A stretch of 64,000 nucleotides of DNA from Prosthecobacter sp. (GTDB lineage Bacteria > Verrucomicrobiota > Verrucomicrobiia > Verrucomicrobiales > Verrucomicrobiaceae): positions 57,354 through 121,353 of the forward strand of contig JAIPJY010000017.1 in the NCBI GenBank assembly GCA_021733925.1, given 5' to 3'. The notes below the pieces were generated by a model. It was not told where the DNA came from. It was given only the letters and a program-made list of their open reading frames with translations, and made no database searches. Position numbers and translations under genes: made by a program. Positions 18,310 to 28,226 of this stretch are shown here, one piece after another (the stretch's first letter is position 1; every line of letters begins with the position of its first letter).

Positions 18310-20769
18310 TCAGTAGCGAAGGAGAAACTCATTGGTGCCGAACAAGGCGCGGGCCAGCTCTGTCCACGCAGCCGCCGCAGGTGTGCCAGGGCTGGTGTCT
18401 TTGAGGAAGGCGAGAGCGTCAGCTTGCTCGGCCGCGGTGACGGGACGATTCAAAACACGCAACCAAAGGCGGGCGATGCGGGAGGGGTCGCTGTCCTTTG
18501 TGGCGGCGAGGAGATCACCCGCGAGGTCGGCGGCGCGTTGGCGGATCAAGTCGGCATTGAGGAGATAGAGGGACTGGGTGGGCACGGTGGTCTCGTTGCG
18601 CTTGCCGGTGATCTGCGCGGGCTGGGGGAAGTCAAAGACATCGCGCAGGCGTGCGGAGCCTAACTGCGTGCCGGTGCGGACGACGGGCAGGTAGAGTGTG
18701 CGCTCGTAGTTCTGCGAGGGGCGCTCAGTTTTGATGGCGAACTGTGGGTGGTTGCTCTTCGGCGTGAGGGGGAGTCCGCTGACGTTCTCTGGAAACTCCA
18801 GTGGAAGGCCCGGGCCGCCGGCGGGAGCGGCAAGGCGGCCGCTGGCGGCGAGCATCGCATCGCGGATGGACTCGGCATCGAGCCGCTGGCGGTTCATGTG
18901 CCAGAGCAGGCGGTTTTCGGGATCGTTTTCGGAGGCGTGGGCATTTTCACCCGCGCTGGAAGTCATGCGGTAGGCACGGCTGAGGGCGAGGAGACGGATG
19001 AGCTTCTTTTGCGACCAGCCTTCCTTCACAAAGCGATGGGCGAGGTAATCGAGCAGCTCCGGATGGGTGGGGCTCTCGCCACGAATGCCGAAGTAATCCA
19101 CGCTGCGCACGAGGCCTTCGCCGAAGAGCTTTTGCCACACGCGGTTCACCGCGACGCGGGCGGTGAGCGGATGGCGCACGTCCGCGATCCAATCGGCCAA
19201 TTGGAGGCGGCCGCTTTGCCTGGCGGGGATCTGCGGCTGGGGTGCCCACATGGCCACGCGTACGAGTCCGCGCGGCATGGTATCTCCCTGCGCATAAGGA
19301 TTGCCGCGGATGGTCAGGCGCATGTCGGCAGGCTCGGCCACATCCGCCACCGCGAGGGCTTGCGGCTTGCCTGGATCAAAGTATTCGGCGTGGGCGATCT
19401 TGCCTTCCAGTGTCTTAATCTGCGTGGTGAGTTCTGCGCGATGCTTCTTGGTTTCGGGAGACTCGGTGTGGGCTTTGTCCTTCAGCGCGGCTTCGAGCGG
19501 TTTGAGCTCCGCGGTGAGCTTGTCCTTTTCTTGATGCCAAGTGGCGAGGTGCTTCTGGTGCTCGCTCGCGGCGGCGCGGTCTTCGGGCATCTCTGGCAGC
19601 GGGACGCGATAGACATTGCTCCAGATGCCGAGGTTCGTTCTGAAGGTGGTCTTGGTGCTGCGGAACATGCCCGCGATGCCGTAGTAATCCTGCTGGCCGA
19701 TGGCGTCGAATTTGTGATCGTGGCAGCGCACGCAGCCGAGTGTCATGCCGAGGAAGGCGGTGCCCACCTTGCTGACCTGGCTGTCTACAAAATCGTATTC
19801 CATCTTCAGTTTATCAATCGAATTGATGTCCACATCACCGAGCACGATGAAACCGGTGGCGATGAGGTTTTCGCGGCGTTCCTGCGGTGTTGCGGCGGGC
19901 AGCAGATCTCCAGCGATCTGCTCGCGGATAAAGCGGTCGAAAGGCTTATCCGCACTGAATGACTTCAGCAGATAATCTCGGTAGCGCCACGCGTGCTCGG
20001 CGAAGATTTTGCCCTCCGTGCCGATCTGCTCCGCATAGCCCACGAGATCCAGCCAATGCCGCGCCCAGCGCTCGCCATAGGCCATGGAGTCGAGCAGGCG
20101 ATCCACCACGCGTTCATGCGCCTGCGGTGACGGGGCCGCGATGAAGGCCGCAATTTCCGCCTCTGTGGGAGGGAGCCCGGTGAGGTCAAAGGTGACCCGC
20201 CGCAGCCAGGTGTGCGCCTCCGCTGCCGCGCCGGGCTGGAGGCCTGCGGACTCCAGTTTCGCGAGCAGAAAGGCATCCACTTCGTTCAACGGCCAGGCTT
20301 TATTGCGCACGGGTGGTGGCGCGGTTTCACGCACCGGCTGGTAGGCCCAGTGCTTGCGGCCCGCCTCGATATCCACGCCCTTTTTTGCCGCCACGATCGC
20401 AGCCACGCGGGGGTCAGGCGCGCCTGCTGCCACCCATTGTTCCAGAATCGCAATCTCGCTGGCAGGCAGCTTCGCCTTCGGCGGCATTTCGAGATCAGGC
20501 GTGGCATAACGCACCGCCTTGATCAGCCTGCTTTGATCCAAGGCGCCCGGGACCAGCGCCGGCCCGCTCTCGCCGCCCTTTTGCCATCCCGAGGGCGAGT
20601 CCAGCGTGAGCCCTCCCTTGATCTTGCCCGCGTGGGAGTGGCATTCATAGCACCGCTGCCGCAGAATCGGCTCCACTTGGTCGCGAAACACATCCACAGC
20701 CCGGGAGCTCAACGTGCCCAGATTGAGCGCGGCAACCACAAGGCACCAAGGATGAACGTAACGACGCAT
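18310..20769 (-). CDS. PSCyt1-DUF1549-DUF1553 cytochrome c protein (copy 1)
   Basis: The start chosen is ATG 20769 (MRRYVHPWCLVVAAL, a signal peptide); the longer frame begins with TTG. The first haem motif CYECH lies about 40 residues in, with the PSCyt1 phrase KIKGGLTLDSPSGWQKGG after it. DUF1549 follows with FDLTGLPPTEAEI and YGERWARHWLDLVGYAE, and a second haem motif in CVRCHDHKFD. Then comes a coiled-coil spacer (about 390-460) and DUF1553 with RVAVNRVWQKLFGEGLV. In the other three copies the spacer holds, or is joined by, a folded beta domain; here it is only helical. It is an exported, probably dihaem, protein of unknown electron partner. Confidence 0.93.
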   Translation of the reverse strand: MRRYVHPWCLVVAALNLGTLSSRAVDVFRDQVEPILRQRCYECHSHAGKIKGGLTLDSPSGWQKGGESGPALVPGALDQSRLIKAVRYATPDLEMPPKAKLPASEIAILEQWVAAGAPDPRVAAIVAAKKGVDIEAGRKHWAYQPVRETAPPPVRNKAWPLNEVDAFLLAKLESAGLQPGAAAEAHTWLRRVTFDLTGLPPTEAEIAAFIAAPSPQAHERVVDRLLDSMAYGERWARHWLDLVGYAEQIGTEGKIFAEHAWRYRDYLLKSFSADKPFDRFIREQIAGDLLPAATPQERRENLIATGFIVLGDVDINSIDKLKMEYDFVDSQVSKVGTAFLGMTLGCVRCHDHKFDAIGQQDYYGIAGMFRSTKTTFRTNLGIWSNVYRVPLPEMPEDRAAASEHQKHLATWHQEKDKLTAELKPLEAALKDKAHTESPETKKHRAELTTQIKTLEGKIAHAEYFDPGKPQALAVADVAEPADMRLTIRGNPYAQGDTMPRGLVRVAMWAPQPQIPARQSGRLQLADWIADVRHPLTARVAVNRVWQKLFGEGLVRSVDYFGIRGESPTHPELLDYLAHRFVKEGWSQKKLIRLLALSRAYRMTSSAGENAHASENDPENRLLWHMNRQRLDAESIRDAMLAASGRLAAPAGGPGLPLEFPENVSGLPLTPKSNHPQFAIKTERPSQNYERTLYLPVVRTGTQLGSARLRDVFDFPQPAQITGKRNETTVPTQSLYLLNADLIRQRAADLAGDLLAATKDSDPSRIARLWLRVLNRPVTAAEQADALAFLKDTSPGTPAAAAWTELARALFGTNEFLLRY

Positions 20770-20830
20770 GTGTGAATAGTACAACCGAACGGCGGCTTTT
20801 CTTCTTCGTCGTGAACAACTATCTTTCTGA

Positions 20831-20903
20831 TAGGAAATTGCTTTTTCGGATGCCGGGTCGGGTTGGCCCTAGACGTGGCGCGGGGACGGGGTGTGAGGGG
20901 GGC
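20831..20903 (+). repeat. Dispersed repeat, copy 1
   Basis: Begins TAGGAAATTGCTTTTTC, continues with GGGTCGGGTTGGCCCT and TGGCGCGGGGACGGGG, and ends GTGTGAGGGG. It lies just upstream of the cytochrome gene (minus strand) and before the propeller gene. It matches four other copies, all in this orientation. Confidence 0.85.
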
Positions 20904-20968
20904 TGTCCCCTGGGTGTAAGGACAGGAAAGTAACATCGGGTGGGCTTTGATTTCACGCACAGGCCTTC

Positions 20969-20984
20969 GGGGCGAATTCGCCCC
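20969..20984. repeat. Perfect 16-bp palindrome
   Basis: GGGGCGAATTCGCCCC lies about 65 bp upstream of the propeller gene start. It could be a regulator site or a hairpin; there is no T-run, so it is not a terminator. Confidence 0.6.
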
Positions 20985-21048
20985 AATGGCGGCGGACTGT
21001 CGCGTGGGCTGATTGCAGAGCGGCGGCAGGTCCGTATGACTTGAAATC

Positions 21049-22134
21049 ATGTCCACCCACGTCCTCCGACTCCTTTCCGCCAGTTTCGTCCTTCTCGCTG
21101 CCCATGCGACGGCTCAGGAAACTCCCGCCTCTCCCGATGGCGTGGCCATTGGTCACGGTCCGGCCCGCTATCGCGTGGACATGAAATGGGCCAAGGCCGA
21201 TCCCTCGGTCGCTCCGGTGATCAATTCGCATGCGCTGGCTGAGGGGCGCGACGGGCGCATCTACCTCGTTACTGATCATCCGCAGAATGACTTCATCGTG
21301 TTCGAGAAAGACGGTCGCTACGTGCGGTCGATCAGCAAGGGGCTCGGAGGTGGACATGGACTGGAGATTTTCGAAAAGGACGGAGTGGAATACCTGCTGC
21401 ACATCGACTGCGGCTGGCACTTTGCGGCGGAGGGATGGAATCCGAAGGCCGGTCAAGGACGCGTCACCCTGTTGACCACAGCGGGCGACGTGGTGCGGAA
21501 GTTTCCCACACCGCAGGAGCTCGGCATCAACGAAGGAAAATTCATGCCTTGTGACGCGGCTTACACGCCCAGTGGCACGCTGCTGATCGCGGACGGTTAC
21601 GGATCGAACTTCATCTATGAGTTCACGCTGGAGGGAAAGCTCATCAAGAAATGGGGTGGACCCACGAAGGACGCCGCGAATCTCAGCAACGCGCACGGTA
21701 TCTCCATCGATGCGACCGATCCGCGCGGTCCGCTCGTGTGGGTGCCATCACGCAGCCAGAGCCAGATCAAGGCCTTCACGCTCGACGGCGCCTATGTGGA
21801 CACCATTGACCTGCCGGGCGCCTTCGCCGGTCAGCTCGTCTTTCGCGATGACAAGATCTACACTGCCGTCTGCTGGAGCAAAGAGAACGGCACTGGCAAG
21901 AAGCTCAACCAGTCCGGCTTCGTCCTCGTGCTCGACCGCAAAACCAAACGCGTCCTCAGCGCCCCCGGCGGCAGCCAACCCATCTACACCGACGGCAAGC
22001 TCCAGCCGATGCACCAAACCGAATCCGTCTTCAAACACTGCCACGATCTCTACGTGGACAGTGTCGGCGACATCTACGTCGGCGAATGGAACGCCGACCG
22101 CCGCTACCCGTGGAAGCTGAGTCTGGTGAAGTGA
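21049..22134 (+). CDS. Secreted six-bladed beta-propeller (NHL-like) protein
   Basis: This 361-residue protein has a signal peptide ending near AHATAQE, then NHL/6-bladed-propeller blades such as HALAEGRDGRIYLVTD, VFEKDGRYVRSI, LLIADGYGSNFIYEFTLEG and LYVDSVGDIYVGEWN. The NHL-type fold is shared with peptidyl-amidating lyase and with many PVC proteins of unknown role. It is the only intact plus-strand gene between 16.8 and 34 kb and probably works alone in the periplasm or outside. Confidence 0.85.
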   Translation: MSTHVLRLLSASFVLLAAHATAQETPASPDGVAIGHGPARYRVDMKWAKADPSVAPVINSHALAEGRDGRIYLVTDHPQNDFIVFEKDGRYVRSISKGLGGGHGLEIFEKDGVEYLLHIDCGWHFAAEGWNPKAGQGRVTLLTTAGDVVRKFPTPQELGINEGKFMPCDAAYTPSGTLLIADGYGSNFIYEFTLEGKLIKKWGGPTKDAANLSNAHGISIDATDPRGPLVWVPSRSQSQIKAFTLDGAYVDTIDLPGAFAGQLVFRDDKIYTAVCWSKENGTGKKLNQSGFVLVLDRKTKRVLSAPGGSQPIYTDGKLQPMHQTESVFKHCHDLYVDSVGDIYVGEWNADRRYPWKLSLVK

Positions 22135-22221
22135 AGCGCGGAGCTGCTTCAGCAGCGTCTTGATGGTGTTGTTGCGGATGCTGATGGTTGTGAAGTCCGT
22201 CTTTTCGTTGAAGGCCATCTG

Positions 22222-22300
22222 TCTGCTGGGAAATTGCTTTTGAGGGTGGCGGGCCGGGTTGGCCCTGGACGCGGCGCGGGGACGGGGTGTGAGGGGGCTG
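22222..22300 (+). repeat. Dispersed repeat, copy 2
   Basis: Starts TCTGCTGGGAAATTGCTTTT, continues with CGGGCCGGGTTGGCCCTGGA and GGCGCGGGGACGGGG, and ends GTGTGAGGGGGCTG. Its right boundary coincides with the broken end of the SGNH hydrolase remnant. Confidence 0.88.
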
Positions 22301-22519
22301 AACTTCGTCTGCGGAAATTTCGCCTGAAAATACTTCATCGCATGATCACGCCAACCATCGCCCGCTGTGATCGATCCACCGAGGAAAACGATGCGCATTC
22401 GCGATCCCATCATGCAACTCGAAGTAATCGCGACCTTTCGGCAGCTTGCCCGGGTCATAGCATGTTTGAGCGGTGACCGTGAGTGTCGAAAGAGCGAGGA
22501 GAATAAGAGCGCGATGCAT
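22300..22519 (-). pseudogene. SGNH/GDSL hydrolase remnant, frameshifted and truncated
   Basis: Starts at ATG 22519 with a signal peptide (MHRALILLALSTLTVTAQ), then CYDPGKLPKGRDYFELHDG. The frame then shifts by one into MRIVFLGGSITAGDGW, which holds the SGNH block I nucleophile motif GGSIT, and continues DHAMKYFQAKFPQTKF. Homology stops exactly where repeat copy 2 begins. About 70 of the several hundred residues normal for the family remain. Confidence 0.8.
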
Positions 22520-22547
22520 CTCCACGAGAATGCCGATTTGATTTGTC

Positions 22548-23711
22548 TTAACGTGCCTGGGAGATGGGATAGCCTTTCCAAAGCCATTCCAGCGCCTGTG
22601 GCAGAATCTGTGGCTTGGCATTGCCGACACCGTGTCCAGAGTTGAGGCAATACAGGTATTGATAGTGGTAGCCTTTCGCCTTCAAAACGGTGGCCATGGC
22701 GTTGTTCGCAGCCACCCAGTCGTGCATGTCATCGCGCATGACGTTGGGATTGAAATTGTCACGGTCGCCAACGGCCATCCAGATGCGTAGCGGCTTCACC
22801 GGGCTTTCGGGGATGAGCTTGTTGTGAAAACCCCAGGCACCGTCGGGCGTCTCGGGATTGAAGGGCCATTGTTGGTTCACAAACGTGCCGGAGAAGGTAA
22901 GCACGCGATGATACAACTCCGGATGATACCAGGCCATGATGAGTGCTGCCGAGCCACCGGAACTGTTGCCCATCGTTGCCCGACCCTCTGGATCTTTGGT
23001 GAGTTTGACGCTGCAGTTCTTCTCCACTTGTGGCAGCACTTCGTTCTCAATGAACTCGGCATACAGACCAGACATCGTGTCATACTCACGACCACGCTCA
23101 TGCCCCTGAGCATCGCCACCACCGCTGGATATTGAGATGGCGATCATCGTCGGTACACGCTTCTGCGCGATGAGATTGTCGAGGATACGAGCGAGGTTCA
23201 TGTCCGGCTTCCCCATGCCTGGGCCATCATGCGCAACGATGAACGGCGCGGCTCTGCCTGCGAAATACTGACTTGGCACGTAAACGGAGATGGTGCGCTT
23301 GTAGTCGATGGGGTGGGTCTCAACGATCAGGGTTTTCGGGTTGTTCGGATCGACGGTGCCGAAGACGTCGCGAGCGATGCCGGGATTGAAAAGTTTACAG
23401 TCCTTCGAGTCGATTTGGAACTGCTGTACCTTCCCCTGCGGCACGCCCTCGACGACTTTTGTCTCTGGAGCCGCCACATAGTCAGGGCCGACGAGAAAGT
23501 CACCTTCCGCATCCACCGGCGGATTCACGCCGGGCTTGCCATCGAGTCGGGTGAACTTCGGCGCACCCGGCGCATCAAACGGACGCGTGGGAGGCTGCGG
23601 GCGATCAGGCTTCTTCTGCGCAGGTGGCTGTTTGTCGGCACTGAATGCCGATGTGAGCAGGGTGAAGGCGGTGGCCAGTTGGAGAAGACGAAAAGAGATG
23701 CGAGGTTTCAT
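22548..23711 (-). CDS. Secreted esterase, enterochelin-esterase (Fes/D) type alpha/beta hydrolase
   Basis: The start chosen is ATG 23711 (MKPRISFRLLQLATAFTLL, a signal peptide); the longer frame has no RBS. The 387-residue product has FIVAHDGPGMGK at about 155, TMIAISISSGGGDAQGHERG, ATMGNSSGGSAALIMAWYHP with the catalytic serine in the GNSSGG elbow, WMAVGDRDNFNP (likely acid) and LNSGHGVGN (likely catalytic histidine). Family members hydrolyse siderophore or carbohydrate esters; the substrate here is unknown. It lies about 90 bp downstream of the giant cytochrome gene on the same strand and may be co-transcribed with it. Confidence 0.88.
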   Translation of the reverse strand: MKPRISFRLLQLATAFTLLTSAFSADKQPPAQKKPDRPQPPTRPFDAPGAPKFTRLDGKPGVNPPVDAEGDFLVGPDYVAAPETKVVEGVPQGKVQQFQIDSKDCKLFNPGIARDVFGTVDPNNPKTLIVETHPIDYKRTISVYVPSQYFAGRAAPFIVAHDGPGMGKPDMNLARILDNLIAQKRVPTMIAISISSGGGDAQGHERGREYDTMSGLYAEFIENEVLPQVEKNCSVKLTKDPEGRATMGNSSGGSAALIMAWYHPELYHRVLTFSGTFVNQQWPFNPETPDGAWGFHNKLIPESPVKPLRIWMAVGDRDNFNPNVMRDDMHDWVAANNAMATVLKAKGYHYQYLYCLNSGHGVGNAKPQILPQALEWLWKGYPISQAR

Positions 23712-23800
23712 AGGGTTGGGTGAATCGACAGGATGAAGTGTCAGCCGCTTCATTTAAGCCGACTGACATCCATTTCGTTCACGATACTCAGCAGATCGCT

Positions 23801-26800
23801 TTAAAACGTCGTCACAAACGTCACATCATCACATTGCGCTTTCATGAGCGGTGCTCCTTTGGCGAGACGCACGCTGAGTTGATGATCACCAGCAGGGATC
23901 GAAGTGGTGCTGCAGCCGTCTTTGAGTTCGAGAGGTTTGCCATCGAGCCAGGCGGCTTCGATGCCGGTGAGGATGAGTGGGTTGGCGGTGGGCCTGGCAG
24001 CGGTGAAGCTGGCAGTGGCGTAGGGTTTATCAGGTCGGTCTTCGGCACGGAGGTCGCCGCTGACGAGGGTCATGGCATAGGCGGCGGCTTCTTGAGCGGG
24101 TGGTTCTCCGGGCGGAGTCACGTGGAACTTCCACATGCGGGCGACGTTGAGTTTGCTGGCGTCGAAGGGACCAGGGCGGCCGATTTGACTGAGGAAGGCG
24201 AAGAGGTTGCGTTTGTCGTTCGGATTCAGGGCATCAATGAGACCTGGAGGCATGAGGCTGCCGATGTTTTCTTTTTTGACGAGATTCGCCTTGGCCAGCG
24301 GCAACTCGGCTCCGGGTCCGATTTTGATGATGATGTCCGTGGCGGTTTCACGCGAAGGAATTCCGCTCATGACGGTGCCGTCCTTCATGGTGAAGGCGAA
24401 GCCGTGGTAGCCTTCCTTCACTTTCGAAGCGGGCGTGAGCGTGCTTTCGATGAGGTAGTCGAGCGGGGCACTGGCGCCGATGCTGGAGAAGTCAGGACCG
24501 AAGTTTCCGCCAACTCCGCCGATGGCATGGCAGGCGGAGCAACCGATACGGCGATAAACGAGCTCTCCATCGGCGCTGTTACCGCCTTCAGGCACGGATT
24601 TCATGAGTGCTGCGATTTCACCGGCATAGTCACGTGGCGCGGCCTTGGCACCGACGAAGGGTTGCAGCGCGGTGACGAGCGCATTGCCTCCACGGCCCAT
24701 TCCTTTGGCGATTTGCAGTGCATCAGCATACGCGGAGGGTGGCAAGTCTTTTGGCACAGCGCTGGCGAACTGATTGGCAAAGGGCGCGTGTTGGAAAAGT
24801 TGGCGCCAGAGTGCCTGTGCCTCGGGTTGTGAGGGTGTTTGCTTCAAAATGGACGGCAATGCAGCGAGTGCATCGGCTCGTCCGTGCATGGCCAGCGGGA
24901 TGAGTGCTTCACGACGCACATCTGCTGGCTGATTTTCAGCAACGAGATTCTTGAGTGCCTTCACGGTTTCACCGCCGCCGATGAGGCGCAAAGCAGCAAG
25001 TGCTTCACCGCGTAAGGCGCCGTCTTTTTCAGATGCGGCGAACTCAGCGAGCGTGGCGATGACTTTTCCCTGCTGCCACTCACCCGCGAGGCGGATGGCA
25101 GCGAACTGCATGTCACGCGCAGTCGATTTCAAAAGCGGGGCGATGACGCTGAGGTCGCCCTGCGGACGAAGCCGACGTTGTTTCGCTGCCTCGGCCAATG
25201 CCCTTGCGGCGCGGAGGCGTGCAGCGGGCTGGAGCTTGCCTTCCTCGATGAAGGCGGTGTAAAGCGTGTTCACCTCGGCTTGGCCACCGGATTTGCCGAT
25301 GAGTTCGATCCATGGGCCACTGCCTGCGGCGTCGAAGCCGCGTCCGGCAAAGAGGCGCTGCATATAGGGCGCGGCGATAACGGGGTCGGCCATGTCTGCG
25401 AGTGTGGTGAGCTGTTTTTCGCGACCTGCGATCTTCTCGGGATGTGCGGCGAGTTCTTCAAGCCATGGACGCGCGAGTTCGTTCACGGTGGTCCATGCAG
25501 CGAAATCTAGATAGCTGTCGCTGGCATCGGTGGGCATGTTTTTGAGGACTGCATCGGCACTTTCAAAAGTGCTGATGCGGCCAAGTGCTCGGAAAGCCTC
25601 AAGCCGGGTGCGCGGATTGCGCACCGCCTCCACCCACGGCGCAATGGCTTTGATGTCGGTGATGCCGCGATTGCCATAGGCCTTGCCGATCTCACGCAGT
25701 GCGACCTGCACGCTCGTGTCGTTCCATGGCTTGGCATTCAGAATAGCGACGAGGTGGGTGACATCAGCGCTGCGACCGCTGAGCAACCACGCTGCGTGAC
25801 GACGAGTGACTTCATCTTTGACCCAAGTCGTGAGCGCCTTTTGCAAATCACCGAGTGACGTCTTTGCGAGTTCACGACGAGCTTGTTCAAACTCCCAGCG
25901 ATTCGGCGATAGCAGCTTATTGAGCAACGCATCGACTGGCAGGCCTGCGACGGGCTCCCAGGCGATCGGTTTGCTGCCTTGAGGTGAGATGCGCCAGATA
26001 CGGCCATGTTGCTTGTCGCGGCGTGGATCGCGGAAATCAACTTCGCCGTGATTGATGATCGGGTTGGTCCAATCCGCGACATACAAGCCGCCATCGGGCC
26101 CCATTTTGAGCGCGATGGGACGGAATGCCGCATCACTGGTGCGCACCACATCAGCCTGCGCCTGCGTGACGTAGCCGGATTTCACGTCGGCACCATCTTT
26201 CCGCTGCGACTGTGTGAGATCCGTGAAGCCAAAGCGCACGATGCGATGCGCACGGAAGTCGTTCGTGATCGCGCTGCCTTGCCATTCCGGGCCAAAGAGC
26301 GGGCTGTTGACGAGTTCGAGCCCGCAGAACTTCGGATACGATCCAGGGCTGATGCTGCTGATGAAACGACGTGCGCCTTCGCTCGGCGGCAGCACGGCAC
26401 CAGGGAAACTCCAGCTCACACCATTGCCGTCAGCACCTGAGGTGAGGAAAGTTTGTCCATTCAGGTCTTCTTGCTGTCCCCAGCAGTTCACGAGGCCTTT
26501 TGAGTGCACTTCGAGTCGCTCGGTGTTCGGATCATAAGCGAAAGCCACTCCGCTGTTGGCACGCACGAGGCCCCAAGGCGTTTCAATGTGCGAGTGGATG
26601 TAAATCGTCTGCTGGAAGTAGAGACGACCATCAATACCCCAATGCAGACCGTGGATGATGTGATGCGTGTCTTCCGTGCCAAAGCCGCTGAGCACGATGC
26701 GGCGCTCGCTAAGCAGACCATCAGCACCCGGCTTGCTGAGCTGAAGCAACTCGGTGCTCGCTCCAACAAAGCAACCCCCATGATTGTCTGGCGCGACACC

Positions 26801-28129
26801 CGCAGGGATGAGCAGCTTGTCCGCGACGATGCGCGAGACATCAGCCACGCCATCGCGATTCGTGTCCTCGAGCAAAATAATGCAATCATTGCCGGTGGAT
26901 GGGCCAAACTTGGCGCTGTTGCCTTCCATCTGCGCACCGAGGTCATCCGGGTTCACCTGCGGGTAAGTGTTCGACGTAGCGACCCACAACCGGCCGGAGG
27001 TATCCCAGTTCATGCCGACCGGCTTTTCCAGAAGCGGGTTCTCAGCGAAAAGCATCATCGCGAGGCCATTGTCGAGAGTGAACTCAGGCTTGGGCAACGA
27101 AGCCAGCACCGGCAGCTTCGTCGTGCTCGCAGGCTCGGGTGGCAGCGTGCTCGGCTTGCCTGCGGCGATGCCGATGACGTTGGCCTCGGCCTTTTCCACG
27201 AGTGGATCGAACTTCGGAATCTCCACCGCATTGCGACCCTGCTCACGTTTGCGGAAGCCAAAGATATAAGTGTAGTTCGCCGGACGGCTGCGATGGAAGA
27301 AGAGCGAGTTCTTGAGCAGGATCGCCTCACGCAACGTGCGCTGCTCAGGTGACTCCGTGTCCCACTTTGCCGAATCCGTCCTCCAGCCGAGTTGGGCCGC
27401 AAAACTCTCGCTCAATGCCTGCAAACCACGCGGATTGAGGTGAATGCCGTTATCCGTGCCATGCGCTAATTCAATGCCCGCCGACTTCTGCCACTCACCA
27501 CGCACAAAGGGCGACTGCTTCTCTGCAGCGAGCTGCTTCAGCACCTTTTCATACTCCACCAGCAACGCATTGTGCTCCGTAGGATCAGGCAAGCCGGGAC
27601 GTGATGCACGCATGTCCTCATGCTTGATCGGCCCCACGAAAACGAAGCGCACTTTGCCCTCTGGACTCGCCGCTGTGATCAAATCCATCAGCGCGAGCAA
27701 TTCCGTGCGGAACTTCGCCGGGCTATGATCCAAGCCATAACGCACGGGGTCGGGATTGAGCACGGGATCATTCTTCCGATACGTTAAGTCATCCAGACTC
27801 GCCGCCATGCCATAGCCCAGGATCGCCACCGTCGGCTTTACCACCGCGAGTTGCTCCTTCAGAGCGTCCACACCCTTGTCCACGGGATCAAAACTCGCCC
27901 GAGAAGCTCCCAGCGGGCTATCACCGCTGTAACCCAGATTTCGCACGGCAAAACTCCTCCCTGCAAACTCACGTCGCATCTTCGACTCGATGTAGCCGTA
28001 GTTGTTCTCACGCTCGATCAGCACATCACCGATCAGCAACACTCGGTCTCCATCATTGATTTCAAGTTTGCGTTCAGCAGCGCCTGCGATGGAGGCGAGG
28101 AAGAGGAGAGTGAGAATATGTCGAAGCAT
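23801..28129 (-). CDS. Giant PVC-type haem-binding protein: SGNH, propeller, HEAT repeats, cytochrome c
   Basis: The 1442-residue protein starts at ATG 28129 (MLRHILTLLFLASIAGA, a signal peptide). Domains in order: an SGNH-hydrolase-like domain (about 20-290; DRVLLIGDVLIERENN, with the usual serine position altered); a PVC membrane-bound dehydrogenase-type propeller (about 345-710; GMNWDTSGRLWVATS, LYVADWTNPIINHGEVDF); HEAT-like repeats (about 730-1150); a cytochrome c domain with CSACH at about 1197 and LMPPGLI further on; and a C-terminal beta domain. Such proteins are typical of Planctomycetes and Verrucomicrobia and are thought to oxidise sugars or polyols. The HEAT section could scaffold partners. 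Confidence 0.92.
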   Translation of the reverse strand: MLRHILTLLFLASIAGAAERKLEINDGDRVLLIGDVLIERENNYGYIESKMRREFAGRSFAVRNLGYSGDSPLGASRASFDPVDKGVDALKEQLAVVKPTVAILGYGMAASLDDLTYRKNDPVLNPDPVRYGLDHSPAKFRTELLALMDLITAASPEGKVRFVFVGPIKHEDMRASRPGLPDPTEHNALLVEYEKVLKQLAAEKQSPFVRGEWQKSAGIELAHGTDNGIHLNPRGLQALSESFAAQLGWRTDSAKWDTESPEQRTLREAILLKNSLFFHRSRPANYTYIFGFRKREQGRNAVEIPKFDPLVEKAEANVIGIAAGKPSTLPPEPASTTKLPVLASLPKPEFTLDNGLAMMLFAENPLLEKPVGMNWDTSGRLWVATSNTYPQVNPDDLGAQMEGNSAKFGPSTGNDCIILLEDTNRDGVADVSRIVADKLLIPAGVAPDNHGGCFVGASTELLQLSKPGADGLLSERRIVLSGFGTEDTHHIIHGLHWGIDGRLYFQQTIYIHSHIETPWGLVRANSGVAFAYDPNTERLEVHSKGLVNCWGQQEDLNGQTFLTSGADGNGVSWSFPGAVLPPSEGARRFISSISPGSYPKFCGLELVNSPLFGPEWQGSAITNDFRAHRIVRFGFTDLTQSQRKDGADVKSGYVTQAQADVVRTSDAAFRPIALKMGPDGGLYVADWTNPIINHGEVDFRDPRRDKQHGRIWRISPQGSKPIAWEPVAGLPVDALLNKLLSPNRWEFEQARRELAKTSLGDLQKALTTWVKDEVTRRHAAWLLSGRSADVTHLVAILNAKPWNDTSVQVALREIGKAYGNRGITDIKAIAPWVEAVRNPRTRLEAFRALGRISTFESADAVLKNMPTDASDSYLDFAAWTTVNELARPWLEELAAHPEKIAGREKQLTTLADMADPVIAAPYMQRLFAGRGFDAAGSGPWIELIGKSGGQAEVNTLYTAFIEEGKLQPAARLRAARALAEAAKQRRLRPQGDLSVIAPLLKSTARDMQFAAIRLAGEWQQGKVIATLAEFAASEKDGALRGEALAALRLIGGGETVKALKNLVAENQPADVRREALIPLAMHGRADALAALPSILKQTPSQPEAQALWRQLFQHAPFANQFASAVPKDLPPSAYADALQIAKGMGRGGNALVTALQPFVGAKAAPRDYAGEIAALMKSVPEGGNSADGELVYRRIGCSACHAIGGVGGNFGPDFSSIGASAPLDYLIESTLTPASKVKEGYHGFAFTMKDGTVMSGIPSRETATDIIIKIGPGAELPLAKANLVKKENIGSLMPPGLIDALNPNDKRNLFAFLSQIGRPGPFDASKLNVARMWKFHVTPPGEPPAQEAAAYAMTLVSGDLRAEDRPDKPYATASFTAARPTANPLILTGIEAAWLDGKPLELKDGCSTTSIPAGDHQLSVRLAKGAPLMKAQCDDVTFVTTF

Positions 28130-28226
28130 GGTGGTTGGGAAAATGGAATGGCGAAACAAACGCTGCCATGAGAGAGGTTTGGCAGCAAAATTTGTGTCGC
28201 ATCCGGCAATTTATCCAAAAGCCAGA

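Noticed and set aside
18748-19962. 404-residue plus-strand frame
   Set aside because: Antisense of the cytochrome gene copy 1; composition is typical of a mirrored high-G+C gene.
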